49,106 nt of DNA, taken from Candidatus Amesbacteria bacterium RIFCSPLOWO2_01_FULL_48_25 (lineage in GTDB: Bacteria; Patescibacteriota; Microgenomatia; CAZETR01; Amesbacteraceae). This document shows, in pieces, positions 32,973 through 40,848 of the stretch. A program made the translations under genes and the position numbers. The notes under the pieces are model-generated. The model was not told where the DNA came from and did not search any database. It was given only the letters and a program-made list of their open reading frames with translations. Position 1 is the first letter of the stretch. Each line of letters opens with the position of its first letter. The DNA is taken from assembly GCA_001773695.1 (NCBI GenBank), contig MEXN01000003.1, forward strand, positions 89,547-138,652, written 5' to 3'.

Positions 32973-33437
32973 TCAAGATAGATGTTTACGAGGAAGATGG
33001 AGGCGGAAGACGATGCGGGCCGTGATGGCACCAATAATTGCTCCGCCGACGATATCGACTGGATAGTGGACGTTGCCTAAAATGCGGCTTATCGCTATTA
33101 AAAAACTTCCCACCAGCATTGTCACCCCGACTGGGCCATCATGCATGAAGGCGGAAACGCCAAAGGCGAAAGCTGCGGCGGTGTGACCCGATGGAAAACT
33201 GCCGGAAGCTGGATTGAACCCGGTGGGCATGAGACCATTTTGGAGAAATGGCCGGGGAGTGGGAAAAATTTCCTTGATGAAGCTAACTACCAGCCAGGCC
33301 GCAAAGGAGGAGAGAAGGGCGTGGACAAGCCCTTCACGGCGCTTGCGCCACCAGGCTATGGTCAAGCCGAGATACATCAAAATCAATAAATAGTTGCCGA
33401 AAGATAGGATTAGATTAAACTTGAAAATTGGGTCCAT
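32973..33437 (-). CDS. PAP2 family phosphatase
   Basis: 154 residues, four to five membrane helices. PAP2 active-site motifs are present: KEIFPTPRPF (KxxxxxxRP), PSGHTAAAFAF and SRILGNVHYPVDIVGG. Such enzymes dephosphorylate lipid phosphates, for instance undecaprenyl pyrophosphate. It follows the L,D-transpeptidase gene by four bases, consistent with a cell-envelope role in undecaprenyl recycling; substrate not provable from sequence. Confidence 0.87.
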   Translation of the reverse strand: MDPIFKFNLILSFGNYLLILMYLGLTIAWWRKRREGLVHALLSSFAAWLVVSFIKEIFPTPRPFLQNGLMPTGFNPASGSFPSGHTAAAFAFGVSAFMHDGPVGVTMLVGSFLIAISRILGNVHYPVDIVGGAIIGAITARIVFRLHLPRKHLS

Positions 33438-33441
33438 GGAG

Positions 33442-34125
33442 CTATTTGTGAATTATAACTCTGGTTCCGGGGTTATCAGCACTTGAGCGAACGGCGTATT
33501 TGCCGGCAGGAAGCGACGGCTGAGTCCAATAGAAGAGTTTTTCGGCAATATTTGTAGGAGCATTGACGCAACCATGACTCATGGGGCGCCCAAAATTAGA
33601 GTGCCAATAGGTACCATGAATACCAAAGTCGCCACGGAAAAACATGGCGTAGGGAACGTTGGGCAGATAATAATAAGTACCGTTGAGGCGGCTGCCGCCC
33701 TCCATTTTGGTAGATCTGACCTTGTACCAAATACGGTATTCCCCCACGGGAGTGGAGTTCCATAAGCCGCTGGAAATAAGGCTTTGGAAAGCGATTTGAT
33801 CGCCCTCATGGGCCGTAAGTTGCTGCCGACCCAGGTCGATTTCTATCCACTTATTCTCACCATCGGAAATACCTAAGACGTTTATTTCGGACTGGGGTAA
33901 GGTTTGGGTAAGATAACTGGGTGGAGAGATGGGGCTGTTTTGCCAAAAGGCGACCGTCTGGGAAGGGTCTACCTGGCCTTCTTGAAGCAAAACTTGTGAG
34001 TCGGAAACGACTTTGCAGCCTGGAAGGTTTTGGGCTTTGCCGATGGCGGAAAAGGAGAAATACAAAAAGGCGAATGCGGCCAGACTGCCCAGACCTATGA
34101 GGGGCAGGGGGCGGAGCAGAGTCAT
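33442..34125 (-). CDS. L,D-transpeptidase (YkuD family)
   Basis: 227 residues. An N-terminal membrane helix (~8-27) anchors the protein. The YkuD domain covers ~110-225 with catalytic motif HGTYWHSNFGRPMSHGCVN (His and Cys). Forms L,D cross-links in peptidoglycan or attaches proteins to it. The preceding region resembles a short extracytoplasmic linker. Operon with PAP2; the nine-base gap to the CxxCxC gene upstream suggests all three are cotranscribed. Confidence 0.92.
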   Translation of the reverse strand: MTLLRPLPLIGLGSLAAFAFLYFSFSAIGKAQNLPGCKVVSDSQVLLQEGQVDPSQTVAFWQNSPISPPSYLTQTLPQSEINVLGISDGENKWIEIDLGRQQLTAHEGDQIAFQSLISSGLWNSTPVGEYRIWYKVRSTKMEGGSRLNGTYYYLPNVPYAMFFRGDFGIHGTYWHSNFGRPMSHGCVNAPTNIAEKLFYWTQPSLPAGKYAVRSSADNPGTRVIIHK

Positions 34126-34137
34126 GGGCTTGGTTAT

Positions 34138-34323
34138 TTATTTATCTTTTGACAATTGTTTTTTGAGGGTCTCGTAGACTTCCTTTTTGGTTTCCTCGAC
34201 AGACATGTCCCAAACTTTGGCCATGTAGGTAAAATCGGCTTCGACGAGAGCACCACCGCCCTGATGAAGTGGATGTTTGCCCATGTCGTCGGTGGGAACA
34301 CCGCAGCCGCAGTTATAGCACAT
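34138..34323 (-). CDS. Small CxxCxC protein
   Basis: 61 residues. Begins MCYNCGCGVPTDDMGKHPLH: three cysteines (CxxCxC) plus His could bind zinc or iron. The rest is a charged helical tail (EETKKEVYETLKKQLSKDK). I recall similar small proteins in CPR genomes but cannot name the family. A different reading on the same strand (34134-34403) is a shadow. Divergent from the flavin reductase gene, 33 bases between the ATGs. Confidence 0.65.
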   Translation of the reverse strand: MCYNCGCGVPTDDMGKHPLHQGGGALVEADFTYMAKVWDMSVEETKKEVYETLKKQLSKDK

Positions 34324-34356
34324 AAGCGCTTTGTTTCAATGTACAATGAATGAGAT

Positions 34357-35013
34357 ATGAACGCAAGGATCAAACAAATAGTTGATGAGGTGAAAGATAT
34401 CAAGAGTTTTCGGCTGAAACCGGAGCAGAAGTTGAGTTATGTCGCCGGACAGTGGATGTACGTTCGCCTTTCGACAGATTTAAGGCATCACTTTACTATT
34501 TCGGCATCTCCAAGCGAAGAATTTTTGCAGTTTACGACCAAATTTCGGGCAGAGTCTCTATACAAACAGGCGCTGTGGAAGAAGAAAGAGGGTGATGAAG
34601 TGGAAGTAAACGGGCCGTTTGGGAGTTTTGTCTTGGACGAAAAAGACACCACTCCAAGATTGTTTATTGCCGGAGGGATAGGAATAACGCCGTTTAGATC
34701 GATGATTAAATACGCTACTGACCGGCAAATAAATCTGCCGATAACTTTGCTTTATTCCGGAAAGAATACTGGAGAAATGGCATTTATTTCAGAATTCAAT
34801 GTTCAAAGTTCAATGTTCAGTGTTTGGGTTATTGAGACAGTGAAGGAGGGAAGGATAGATGCCAAAAAAATCCAGGATTTGGTCCCCGACTGGAGAGATA
34901 GGACGTGGTGGGTGTGCGGGCCACCCCCCATGGTCGAGGCGATGGTGGAATTGGCACAGAAAATGGGAGTCGATGCTAATAAACTTAGGTCAGAAGAATT
35001 TACTGGGTACTAG
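34357..35013 (+). CDS. FNR-like flavodoxin/ferredoxin-NAD(P)H reductase domain
   Basis: 218 residues. FAD-binding segment RHHFTISASPS (the RxYS pattern in modified form), nucleotide-binding GGIGITPFRSMI, CGPPPMVEAM and C-terminal EEFTGY, as in the ferredoxin-NADP reductase superfamily. Transfers electrons between NAD(P)H and a protein or small-molecule acceptor; no partner ferredoxin is visible. TACAAT at 34342-34347, nine bases before the ATG, is a likely -10. Its 3' end overlaps the pilin stop by four bases. Confidence 0.88.
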   Translation: MNARIKQIVDEVKDIKSFRLKPEQKLSYVAGQWMYVRLSTDLRHHFTISASPSEEFLQFTTKFRAESLYKQALWKKKEGDEVEVNGPFGSFVLDEKDTTPRLFIAGGIGITPFRSMIKYATDRQINLPITLLYSGKNTGEMAFISEFNVQSSMFSVWVIETVKEGRIDAKKIQDLVPDWRDRTWWVCGPPPMVEAMVELAQKMGVDANKLRSEEFTGY

Positions 35014-35492
35014 CGGGTGACGGAGATGACGGGGGCGACACCGTCGATGGCTTCGGCGTCGGGAGCGGAGACGGTGATGCGACCATTAGCTGCGCTTTGA
35101 ACAACGTCGTAAGCAGTGGTTAAGGTGACATCCGCACAATCGGCTTCGAGAATCGGGTCACCGTTGTCGGTAGAGGGATCGACTGGAAGAGCGGCGATAT
35201 ACTCAGTGACCATGAGATCGCAAATATTGACCTCGCCGACGGCATTGCCGATAGTGGCCGGAGCGGCACTAGGAATACCAAGGGCGGAGATATTACCCCG
35301 GTGATCGGCTGCGTATTGGTGAATGGCGTTTAGTAAAGCGTTAACGTCGCTGCTTCTTTTAGTATTATTCGCCTGGGCGAATTGACGAGCGGGATTAATG
35401 GCGATTAAAACGATGGCCAGAAGGACTGCCAGGATGCCGATTACGACTAAGAGTTCAATTAATGTAAAACCGCGACGGAGAGCTATTTTCAT
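35010..35492 (-). CDS. Type IV pilin-like protein (major pilin candidate)
   Basis: 160 residues. Class III signal RRGFTLIELLVVIGILAVLLAIVLIAINPARQF (in two parts: cleavage after Gly8, Phe9, Glu13), then a globular domain with a Cys pair (ICDLM ... EADCAD). It is separated from the pilus operon by its own near-consensus promoter, which suits a protein needed in many copies. Leader peptidase (pilD) is not in the window. Confidence 0.9.
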   Translation of the reverse strand: MKIALRRGFTLIELLVVIGILAVLLAIVLIAINPARQFAQANNTKRSSDVNALLNAIHQYAADHRGNISALGIPSAAPATIGNAVGEVNICDLMVTEYIAALPVDPSTDNGDPILEADCADVTLTTAYDVVQSAANGRITVSAPDAEAIDGVAPVISVTR

Positions 35493-35502
35493 GACTGTGT
35501 AT

Positions 35503-35532
35503 ATAGTAGACCCCCTATGAAATACTTGTCAA
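35503..35532 (-). promoter_or_regulatory. Pilin promoter
   Basis: Minus-strand consensus TTGACA (35532-35527), 18-bp spacer, TACTAT (35508-35503), ten bases before the ATG at 35492. The -35 overlaps the stop region of the PilM/N-like gene. Confidence 0.65.
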
Positions 35533-36572
35533 GGGGTAGTTTTGGCCAGAGTAATCACGATATCAAATTTGGCTTGTGGATCTTCTTTTATACCCAACCC
35601 CGGATAGAGAGGATTGAGAATGCCCAAAACCTGTTCGCGAGCAGTCGGCGGTACGGCAGAGGAGAATGTGACTTGGGCCTTTCCGGTAATTTGAGTGGGG
35701 GCGTTGCCGGTTGTTATTTGAGTGAACCCCAAAGGACGGAGCTGGGACTCGAGTGAAGACGCCTGGCCGGGGACACCGGAGCCGTTTATGATTTGTATTT
35801 TGTACTGGGAAAGATTTGGGGTAGGTAGAGTCGTGGGGACCAGGGTGGGCTGAAGAATTGCTGAAGTGGGGATAACCCGTGACGGGGAAGCTTGAGTGGG
35901 AGTAGAACGACGCTTGAGGGTAGTAATAATCATGGTTATAGAAAAGGCCACCAGGGCAATGGAGACGATAGCTATGGAGAAAGAATATTTTTTAAGAAAT
36001 GCTTGTTCTTTGCCGTGAATAGATTGGGAATCATCGGGGCTGATAAAGCTGTTGGCCATGACTAAATCCAGTCTTTTTAGAACCAGATGGCAGGCTTGGG
36101 CATCGAAGTCGGACTTGACGCCAAGAGGTTCTAAGACAAAGCCCGGGACGACGGCTAAGATGTTGAACCCGGCGGATTCGAAACTGGCATGAATGGCCTC
36201 GTAAAAATCCCTATTTATTATGACTAATCTGAAACCTTTTTGAATTTTAAAGAGTTTGGAGCTGACGGAACTAAATGGAACTTTGTCCACAAATTTTTGC
36301 ATCTCGTCACCCGTAGGCGGGATGGTGCCGGGATAAACTTTGTCAAAATAGACAGCCGGGGACAGAACTATAACCAAAGGGGAAGCGCCAACTTGGTTTT
36401 TTTGGACAAAGGCCAATAGTTCCCGTGAGAGTTCATCTGGATTCATTACCTCCAAATCTATAACAGCTGTGGGGGGGTAGGCGAAAGCGGCGGGAGTACC
36501 CGAGGTAGTGCACAGCTGCAAGCGAGTCCTGTCAATATTCACTACTGTGGGAGGGAGAGATTTGTTTTTCAT
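35529..36572 (-). CDS. Pilus-cluster inner-membrane protein with LytR C-terminal domain
   Basis: 347 residues. An N-terminal cytoplasmic PilM-like part (VVNIDRTRLQLCT, ELSRELLAFVQKNQVGASPLVIVLSP), a single helix at about 193-216 (YSFSIAIVSIALVAFSITMIITTL), a Pro/Thr linker, then an outer LytR_C-type domain (~255-347: YKIQIINGSGVPGQASSLES, LRPLGF). It thus looks like a PilM/PilN functional unit with a LytR_C domain added. It overlaps its upstream neighbour by four bases. Confidence 0.7.
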   Translation of the reverse strand: MKNKSLPPTVVNIDRTRLQLCTTSGTPAAFAYPPTAVIDLEVMNPDELSRELLAFVQKNQVGASPLVIVLSPAVYFDKVYPGTIPPTGDEMQKFVDKVPFSSVSSKLFKIQKGFRLVIINRDFYEAIHASFESAGFNILAVVPGFVLEPLGVKSDFDAQACHLVLKRLDLVMANSFISPDDSQSIHGKEQAFLKKYSFSIAIVSIALVAFSITMIITTLKRRSTPTQASPSRVIPTSAILQPTLVPTTLPTPNLSQYKIQIINGSGVPGQASSLESQLRPLGFTQITTGNAPTQITGKAQVTFSSAVPPTAREQVLGILNPLYPGLGIKEDPQAKFDIVITLAKTTP

Positions 36573-36943
36573 GGATTGATTTCGTTCCAGGTAAGGATAG
36601 TCAACAGGCCAGCCGTATTTTGGACAGTAACCTGGACGGTGCGGGAGTACCCGGAAATAACTCCAGTTGATGTAATAACCTGGGTTCCCGACCCGGTGAC
36701 ACTTATTGTAGCGACTCCGACGCCTACTGGCAACGAGCTAGGTGGGATCTGAACGCGAATGAGGCGCAATAAGGCCTCTTCCGCTCCTGACTCGGCTATC
36801 TGGTAAGCCATGAGGCCCAATTCCTGGCCGGAGGAGGCTTGGGTATTAGCAATCATGACAGCCACTGCTCCGGTGGTGACAATAATGGCCACAGAAAAAA
36901 ATACCAGCAATAAAACCAATGTTTGACCGGGTTTAAACTTCAC
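36569..36943 (-). CDS. PilX-like pseudopilin
   Basis: 124 residues. N-terminal KPGQTLVLLLVFFSVAIIVT then AESGAEEALLRLIRV, a pattern like minor pilus component PilX, with Gly-Gln in place of the usual Gly-Phe at the cleavage position. Rest is a short beta domain. Five bases downstream of the PilW-like gene. Confidence 0.72.
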   Translation of the reverse strand: MKFKPGQTLVLLLVFFSVAIIVTTGAVAVMIANTQASSGQELGLMAYQIAESGAEEALLRLIRVQIPPSSLPVGVGVATISVTGSGTQVITSTGVISGYSRTVQVTVQNTAGLLTILTWNEINP

Positions 36944-36948
36944 GATGT

Positions 36949-37410
36949 TTACTTGTCCCGCAAGGAAACGGTCGATAAATAACTTTTGGTTTTGGCCACG
37001 CCGGTAATTTGAGAACTGCGGCTGGCTAGATCGAGGGTAATTTGGAGTGAGGGATGAGTGGTTGTGCCCAGGCGAGTAACAGTAAAGCCGGTAATTTGAG
37101 AATCGTAGCTGTTGAGATTCTGGCCGGCAAATTGCAAATTGCCTGAAACCACGGCATAAGTTCCGATGTCTAATCCTAGGGAGTTGGTAGTAAGGCCAGC
37201 GGTGCCTGGGGTGGAGATGGAACTGGCCCTGTGAATATCGTAGGCTAGGCGGGCCATGATATAGCGGCCATCCTGCTCCACGGCCGAGACGGATTGAGTT
37301 TCCAATTGGACATCTAAAACCGAGATTAATATCGAGCCCAAGATAACCAAAAAGCCGGCCATGAGACCCATATAAATTAATATTTCAACAATGGTGAAGG
37401 CCCGTTTCAT
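36949..37410 (-). CDS. PilW-like pseudopilin
   Basis: 153 residues. Class III prepilin start MKRAFTIVEILIYMGLMAGF (cleavage at Ala4 instead of Gly, a non-standard P-1 residue, then Phe, Glu9). The ISVLDVQLETQSVSAVEQDGRYIMARLAYDIHRA helix is typical of PilW/GspJ-type minor pseudopilins. Overlaps the propeller-pseudopilin gene end by four bases. Confidence 0.78.
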   Translation of the reverse strand: MKRAFTIVEILIYMGLMAGFLVILGSILISVLDVQLETQSVSAVEQDGRYIMARLAYDIHRASSISTPGTAGLTTNSLGLDIGTYAVVSGNLQFAGQNLNSYDSQITGFTVTRLGTTTHPSLQITLDLASRSSQITGVAKTKSYLSTVSLRDK

Positions 37411-39350
37411 GGCGAAAAATAAATAGTGATGTCTTCAAATACCGGCGTGGCCCCGGAACCGGTTGTGTTTAGAATGGCTTTGTAGCGGAAACACTGGCCG
37501 GGGTTTTCGTAACCGGAGCCATCGTCATCCAGAGGAATTGACCCGTCGGGGTTGGGATCGACATATATATAGGTAACGCCGGTGCAGCTGCCTGACACCG
37601 CATCTCCTACTGCGAATTGATAGGAAATAGTTGTGTCCGAAGGCAGGATGGCATTGGCTATATAACGGTTGAAAGCAGTAATTTGGGAATATCCAAGTGC
37701 TGCGGCATCGAAGATGGCTGATTCGAAAGTACCGGAAGTGGCATAGCCCCCTCCTGGTCCGCCTTCGATGATTTTGAGCTCAGCGCCGGAATCTCCAGTC
37801 ACTATATATGAATATGCCTTGCCGTTTCTAGAATCCACTATCGAGGCTACACCATTAACTCCTGAATCAAGGCCATGCAGAGGATCTGAGCCCCGGCCGC
37901 CGCAATAAACTGGAGAGCTTTCGGTGCTTATGTTTATGACCTGATACTCTTCGGCGTCATGACCGACAATTATGGCTTTGTTTCCGGTAACTAAGGTTAC
38001 TCCTTTGGGATCCATGCCGCTGGTGTCATATGTACCACCCGAGACAAGAGGTTGGGCACCATCTTTTGAAGTAACGTCGATAATGAAAAACTCGGGTTGG
38101 GTAACTGAAGCTGATGTGACTAGGTATGCCCGGGTTTGAGAGTCGTTGATATAAACATCCCGACCATCAGTGCCCGCGACATCGGCCCAGCCTACAACTG
38201 ATGGTGAAGTTGGTGGGTCAATATTGATAATTTCCAACTCACGGCTGGAGTTTCCTGAGATGGTAACGTAGGCATAGCTACCAGAAACCATCATTTTTCC
38301 GGCCGTGCCTGACAATGCAACCGATCCAAGTTGGTTGCGTGAACCGGTGTGACTAGACAAATCGAGAGTGTAAAATGTACTGCCGGCGGTCATGTAACCG
38401 GTTGCCCCGTTGACGTAGACGCTATTGGCGTCGCTTGGACCGGATGAATCAAAATTTCCTGATTCAGAGTAAGGACTGGTAGAAAGATCAATAATGACGA
38501 TCTCTTTTTGGTTGTTGTCCGTAGCCAAGTAGGCATAGTTGGTCTCGCCGAAAATATCATTGGTTTTCAGTTGGGGATTTTGGGCAAACGTCCCAACTAT
38601 TGATGTCTGGGTGGGGTCTACTGGAATGTCGATGTTAACAAATGAAACTCCTGAGGCATTGGCTCCTGTCCCGGCAAAGGCCTGGCCTTCAATTGCGGTG
38701 ATATCTGTGGGAACGCCGTTGCCGGAGAAATCTTTTGAGGCTACCGGGTTAGTGGGAGAGCACCAGTCGCCGCCGCCGCCGCCAGCTAGAGTTACCGCTC
38801 CCCCGCCATCGTTGGTAACTGTCGTGCCCACAGGCTCACCGGCTAAAAACTGCTCTTCGGTAGTTTCTGTATAAGCCAGGTTTTCTAATCTGGTGAAATA
38901 CATGGTCGATAAGATCGACGAAGCTAGGGGAGTGCCCCAACTGACGGTGATATCTACTTTTTTGGTCGAGGGATCGGGAGTGCCACCGGATGCGACAATA
39001 TCGTTGTTGGCATCCCGCTGGGCGTCGCTTATGACCATGACCCGAGTAAAGCCATTTATGAGCTGTGATCCCGAGGCCAATGTCCAACTATTGCCGGTGC
39101 CGTCTAAAACCGGATGATAAGGGCCGGTAACTGCCATATTAATCCAACCTTTTTCTCTTATTACTCGCAAGGCTTCGGCGGCTTCCCGGGCCAGTTCCGT
39201 AGCTTCGGACCGTTGGGCTAGCTGGGCCCGGCCTTCGCGGGAAGCCACTAATCCTGTTATTAAGGCCGGCAGAAGAACGGCGGTTAAACCGACGGCGGTA
39301 AGAACCTCTATTAGGGATTGCCCTTTAGTCAACTTGAGTGACCACCCCAT
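37407..39350 (-). CDS. PilV-like pseudopilin with large LVIVD-repeat beta-propeller
   Basis: 647 residues from ATG 39350 (TTG 39332 is an alternative giving MTKGQSLIEVL). Class III signal TKGQSLIEVLTAVGL with cleavage after Gly, a ~30-residue hydrophobic helix, then a short pilin part. Residues ~230-530 carry LVIVD-type blades: ELEIINIDPPTSPSVVGWAD, FFIIDVTSKDGAQPL, YQVINISTESSPVYCGG, each with Asp/Gly turns. C-terminal beta domain follows. A tip adhesin-like role at the pilus is inferred. Overlaps the upstream GspH-like gene by 26 bases. Confidence 0.78.
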   Translation of the reverse strand: MGWSLKLTKGQSLIEVLTAVGLTAVLLPALITGLVASREGRAQLAQRSEATELAREAAEALRVIREKGWINMAVTGPYHPVLDGTGNSWTLASGSQLINGFTRVMVISDAQRDANNDIVASGGTPDPSTKKVDITVSWGTPLASSILSTMYFTRLENLAYTETTEEQFLAGEPVGTTVTNDGGGAVTLAGGGGGDWCSPTNPVASKDFSGNGVPTDITAIEGQAFAGTGANASGVSFVNIDIPVDPTQTSIVGTFAQNPQLKTNDIFGETNYAYLATDNNQKEIVIIDLSTSPYSESGNFDSSGPSDANSVYVNGATGYMTAGSTFYTLDLSSHTGSRNQLGSVALSGTAGKMMVSGSYAYVTISGNSSRELEIINIDPPTSPSVVGWADVAGTDGRDVYINDSQTRAYLVTSASVTQPEFFIIDVTSKDGAQPLVSGGTYDTSGMDPKGVTLVTGNKAIIVGHDAEEYQVINISTESSPVYCGGRGSDPLHGLDSGVNGVASIVDSRNGKAYSYIVTGDSGAELKIIEGGPGGGYATSGTFESAIFDAAALGYSQITAFNRYIANAILPSDTTISYQFAVGDAVSGSCTGVTYIYVDPNPDGSIPLDDDGSGYENPGQCFRYKAILNTTGSGATPVFEDITIYFSP

Positions 39351-39777
39351 GGGGGTTGAAATTGAGAGTGTGAATAAGTGAACCGTCCGCATGGCCTAAA
39401 ACCAGAGCCCCTGGTGGGGCGTCCCCGCTTCCCGCTTGAAAGACGAGTGGATTGGGAACGGAAACGGCGGAAAATTGCAGGGTGCTTTCCAAATCCACTT
39501 GGGAGTTGGCAGGGTCCCCGGGCGTGTATGACGAGCCGGAAAACAAGTAGTAGGAGCCAGTCTCGAAATAGACGCCAAAATCCCCGCCCCCGTTTTCCCC
39601 AGTCATGGCCTTTAACTGCTGGTGGCGCAAATCAGCGACAACTTGAGTAAGAGTCACTTCCAAAGAAGAGCTGCGTTGAGGCCTTAAGAGATTAATGCTG
39701 GAAAAAACAAAAAGCGAGGCCAGAAGGCCCATGATGATAATCAACTCCATGAGCGTGAATCCCCTGCTTCTCTGCAT
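39325..39777 (-). CDS. GspH/FimT-like pseudopilin
   Basis: 150 residues. Class III signal RSRGFTLMELIIIMGLLASLF, then ITQVVADLRHQQLKAMTG-type helix and a GspH-like domain (GVYFETGSYYLFSGSSYTP). Three bases after the pilC stop. A minor pseudopilin by context and fold. Confidence 0.85.
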   Translation of the reverse strand: MQRSRGFTLMELIIIMGLLASLFVFSSINLLRPQRSSSLEVTLTQVVADLRHQQLKAMTGENGGGDFGVYFETGSYYLFSGSSYTPGDPANSQVDLESTLQFSAVSVPNPLVFQAGSGDAPPGALVLGHADGSLIHTLNFNPHGVVTQVD

Positions 39778-39779
39778 AT

Positions 39780-40835
39780 TTACCGGACTCCAACTTTACC
39801 AATAAGGCCATAAATTGGTCCGATGATGGCCAACATCATAGCACCGACGCTAATGCCAACGATGACCAACATGACTGGTTCCATGACGGCGGTTAAAGTT
39901 TTTAGGGCGTTGGTCACCTGATAGTCCAGGTAGATGGAAATATCCTGCATGGATTTGTCCAGGGTGCCACTTTTTTCCCCGGCTTCGACGAGCTTAATCA
40001 GAATTGAAGGGATTTTAACTTTGGAAGAGCGGAAGCCTTCGGACAAGCGTTTACCGGCGGCTACCATTTCCCGACTTTTGGAAATCAAAAGTACGGACTG
40101 TTTTTTAATTACTACGTCCTGGCAAAGTTCCAGGGCCGAGGTAATGGGCACGCCCGAACTTAACAGGAGATGCATGCCCCGGGAAAACCTGGCTAAATCT
40201 ATCTGACGAACCAGGCCGGAAATTAGGGGCCAGGAGAAAAAGAAATTGATAAATAACGAGCGATTGGTCTTGTAGATCAGGAACATCAGGGCAACAATTG
40301 CCGCCGTTCCCCCGACCAGATACCAAGTCTGGTGAACAATAATATCGGAGGCCCAAACCATGATGCGGGTGGGAAGGGGTAATTCCATACGTAACCTCGA
40401 AAAGACTGAAGAAATTTTGGGGACGACAAAAATAAGAATTGAAAAAAGGACGAGGAAAAAAACGATCATGATCAGGCTGGGGTAAATCATGGCAAATTTG
40501 ACCTTGTCCGAAAACTCAACTTCTTTTTGGACATGATCGCGCAGATCCTTGAGAGTGGTTTCCAGGGTGCCCGCCTCTTCGGCAGCCTTGACTAGGTTTA
40601 CCGTCACTTTGTCGAAAGCCCGGGGAAAAAGGGCAAATGTGGTAGACAAACGCTTACCCTGTTGAAGATCCCTTCTTATGGTATCGAGAATCTTTCTTTG
40701 ATGGCCTTTGGTATCCTCGGCTATCGAGTCGATGGCGTCCAGAATCGGAATTCCGGCCGTGAGCATGGTGCACAAATTGCTTAAGAAGCTTATCTTTTCC
40801 GAATCGGAGAGTGAGACAGAAGAGAGCGAACTCAT
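39780..40835 (-). CDS. Pilus inner-membrane platform protein PilC/GspF
   Basis: 351 residues. Two GspF cytoplasmic domains separated by three membrane helices: FAMIYPSLIMIVFFLVLFSIL, GGTAAIVALMFLIY and the C-terminal VMLVIVGISVGAMMLAIIGPIYG. Motifs TTFALFPRAFDKVTVNLVKAAEEAGTLE and its repeat SVLLISKSREMVAAGKRLSEGFRSS with LVEAGEKSGTLD match the family. It links the ATPase to the pilus. Spacing to pilB 13 bases. Confidence 0.93.
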   Translation of the reverse strand: MSSLSSVSLSDSEKISFLSNLCTMLTAGIPILDAIDSIAEDTKGHQRKILDTIRRDLQQGKRLSTTFALFPRAFDKVTVNLVKAAEEAGTLETTLKDLRDHVQKEVEFSDKVKFAMIYPSLIMIVFFLVLFSILIFVVPKISSVFSRLRMELPLPTRIMVWASDIIVHQTWYLVGGTAAIVALMFLIYKTNRSLFINFFFSWPLISGLVRQIDLARFSRGMHLLLSSGVPITSALELCQDVVIKKQSVLLISKSREMVAAGKRLSEGFRSSKVKIPSILIKLVEAGEKSGTLDKSMQDISIYLDYQVTNALKTLTAVMEPVMLVIVGISVGAMMLAIIGPIYGLIGKVGVR

Positions 40836-40848
40836 GATTTTTGAAGGC

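Noticed and set aside
34134-34403. 89-residue reading overlapping the CxxCxC gene
   Set aside because: It is a shifted frame on the same strand without a motif; the CxxCxC frame has a plausible start and family-like pattern.
34795-34825. Short internal repeat AATTCAATGTTCAAAGTTCA in the flavin reductase gene
   Set aside because: It is a coding stretch (EFNVQSSMFS) in a surface loop; two imperfect copies are not enough to call a repeat element.
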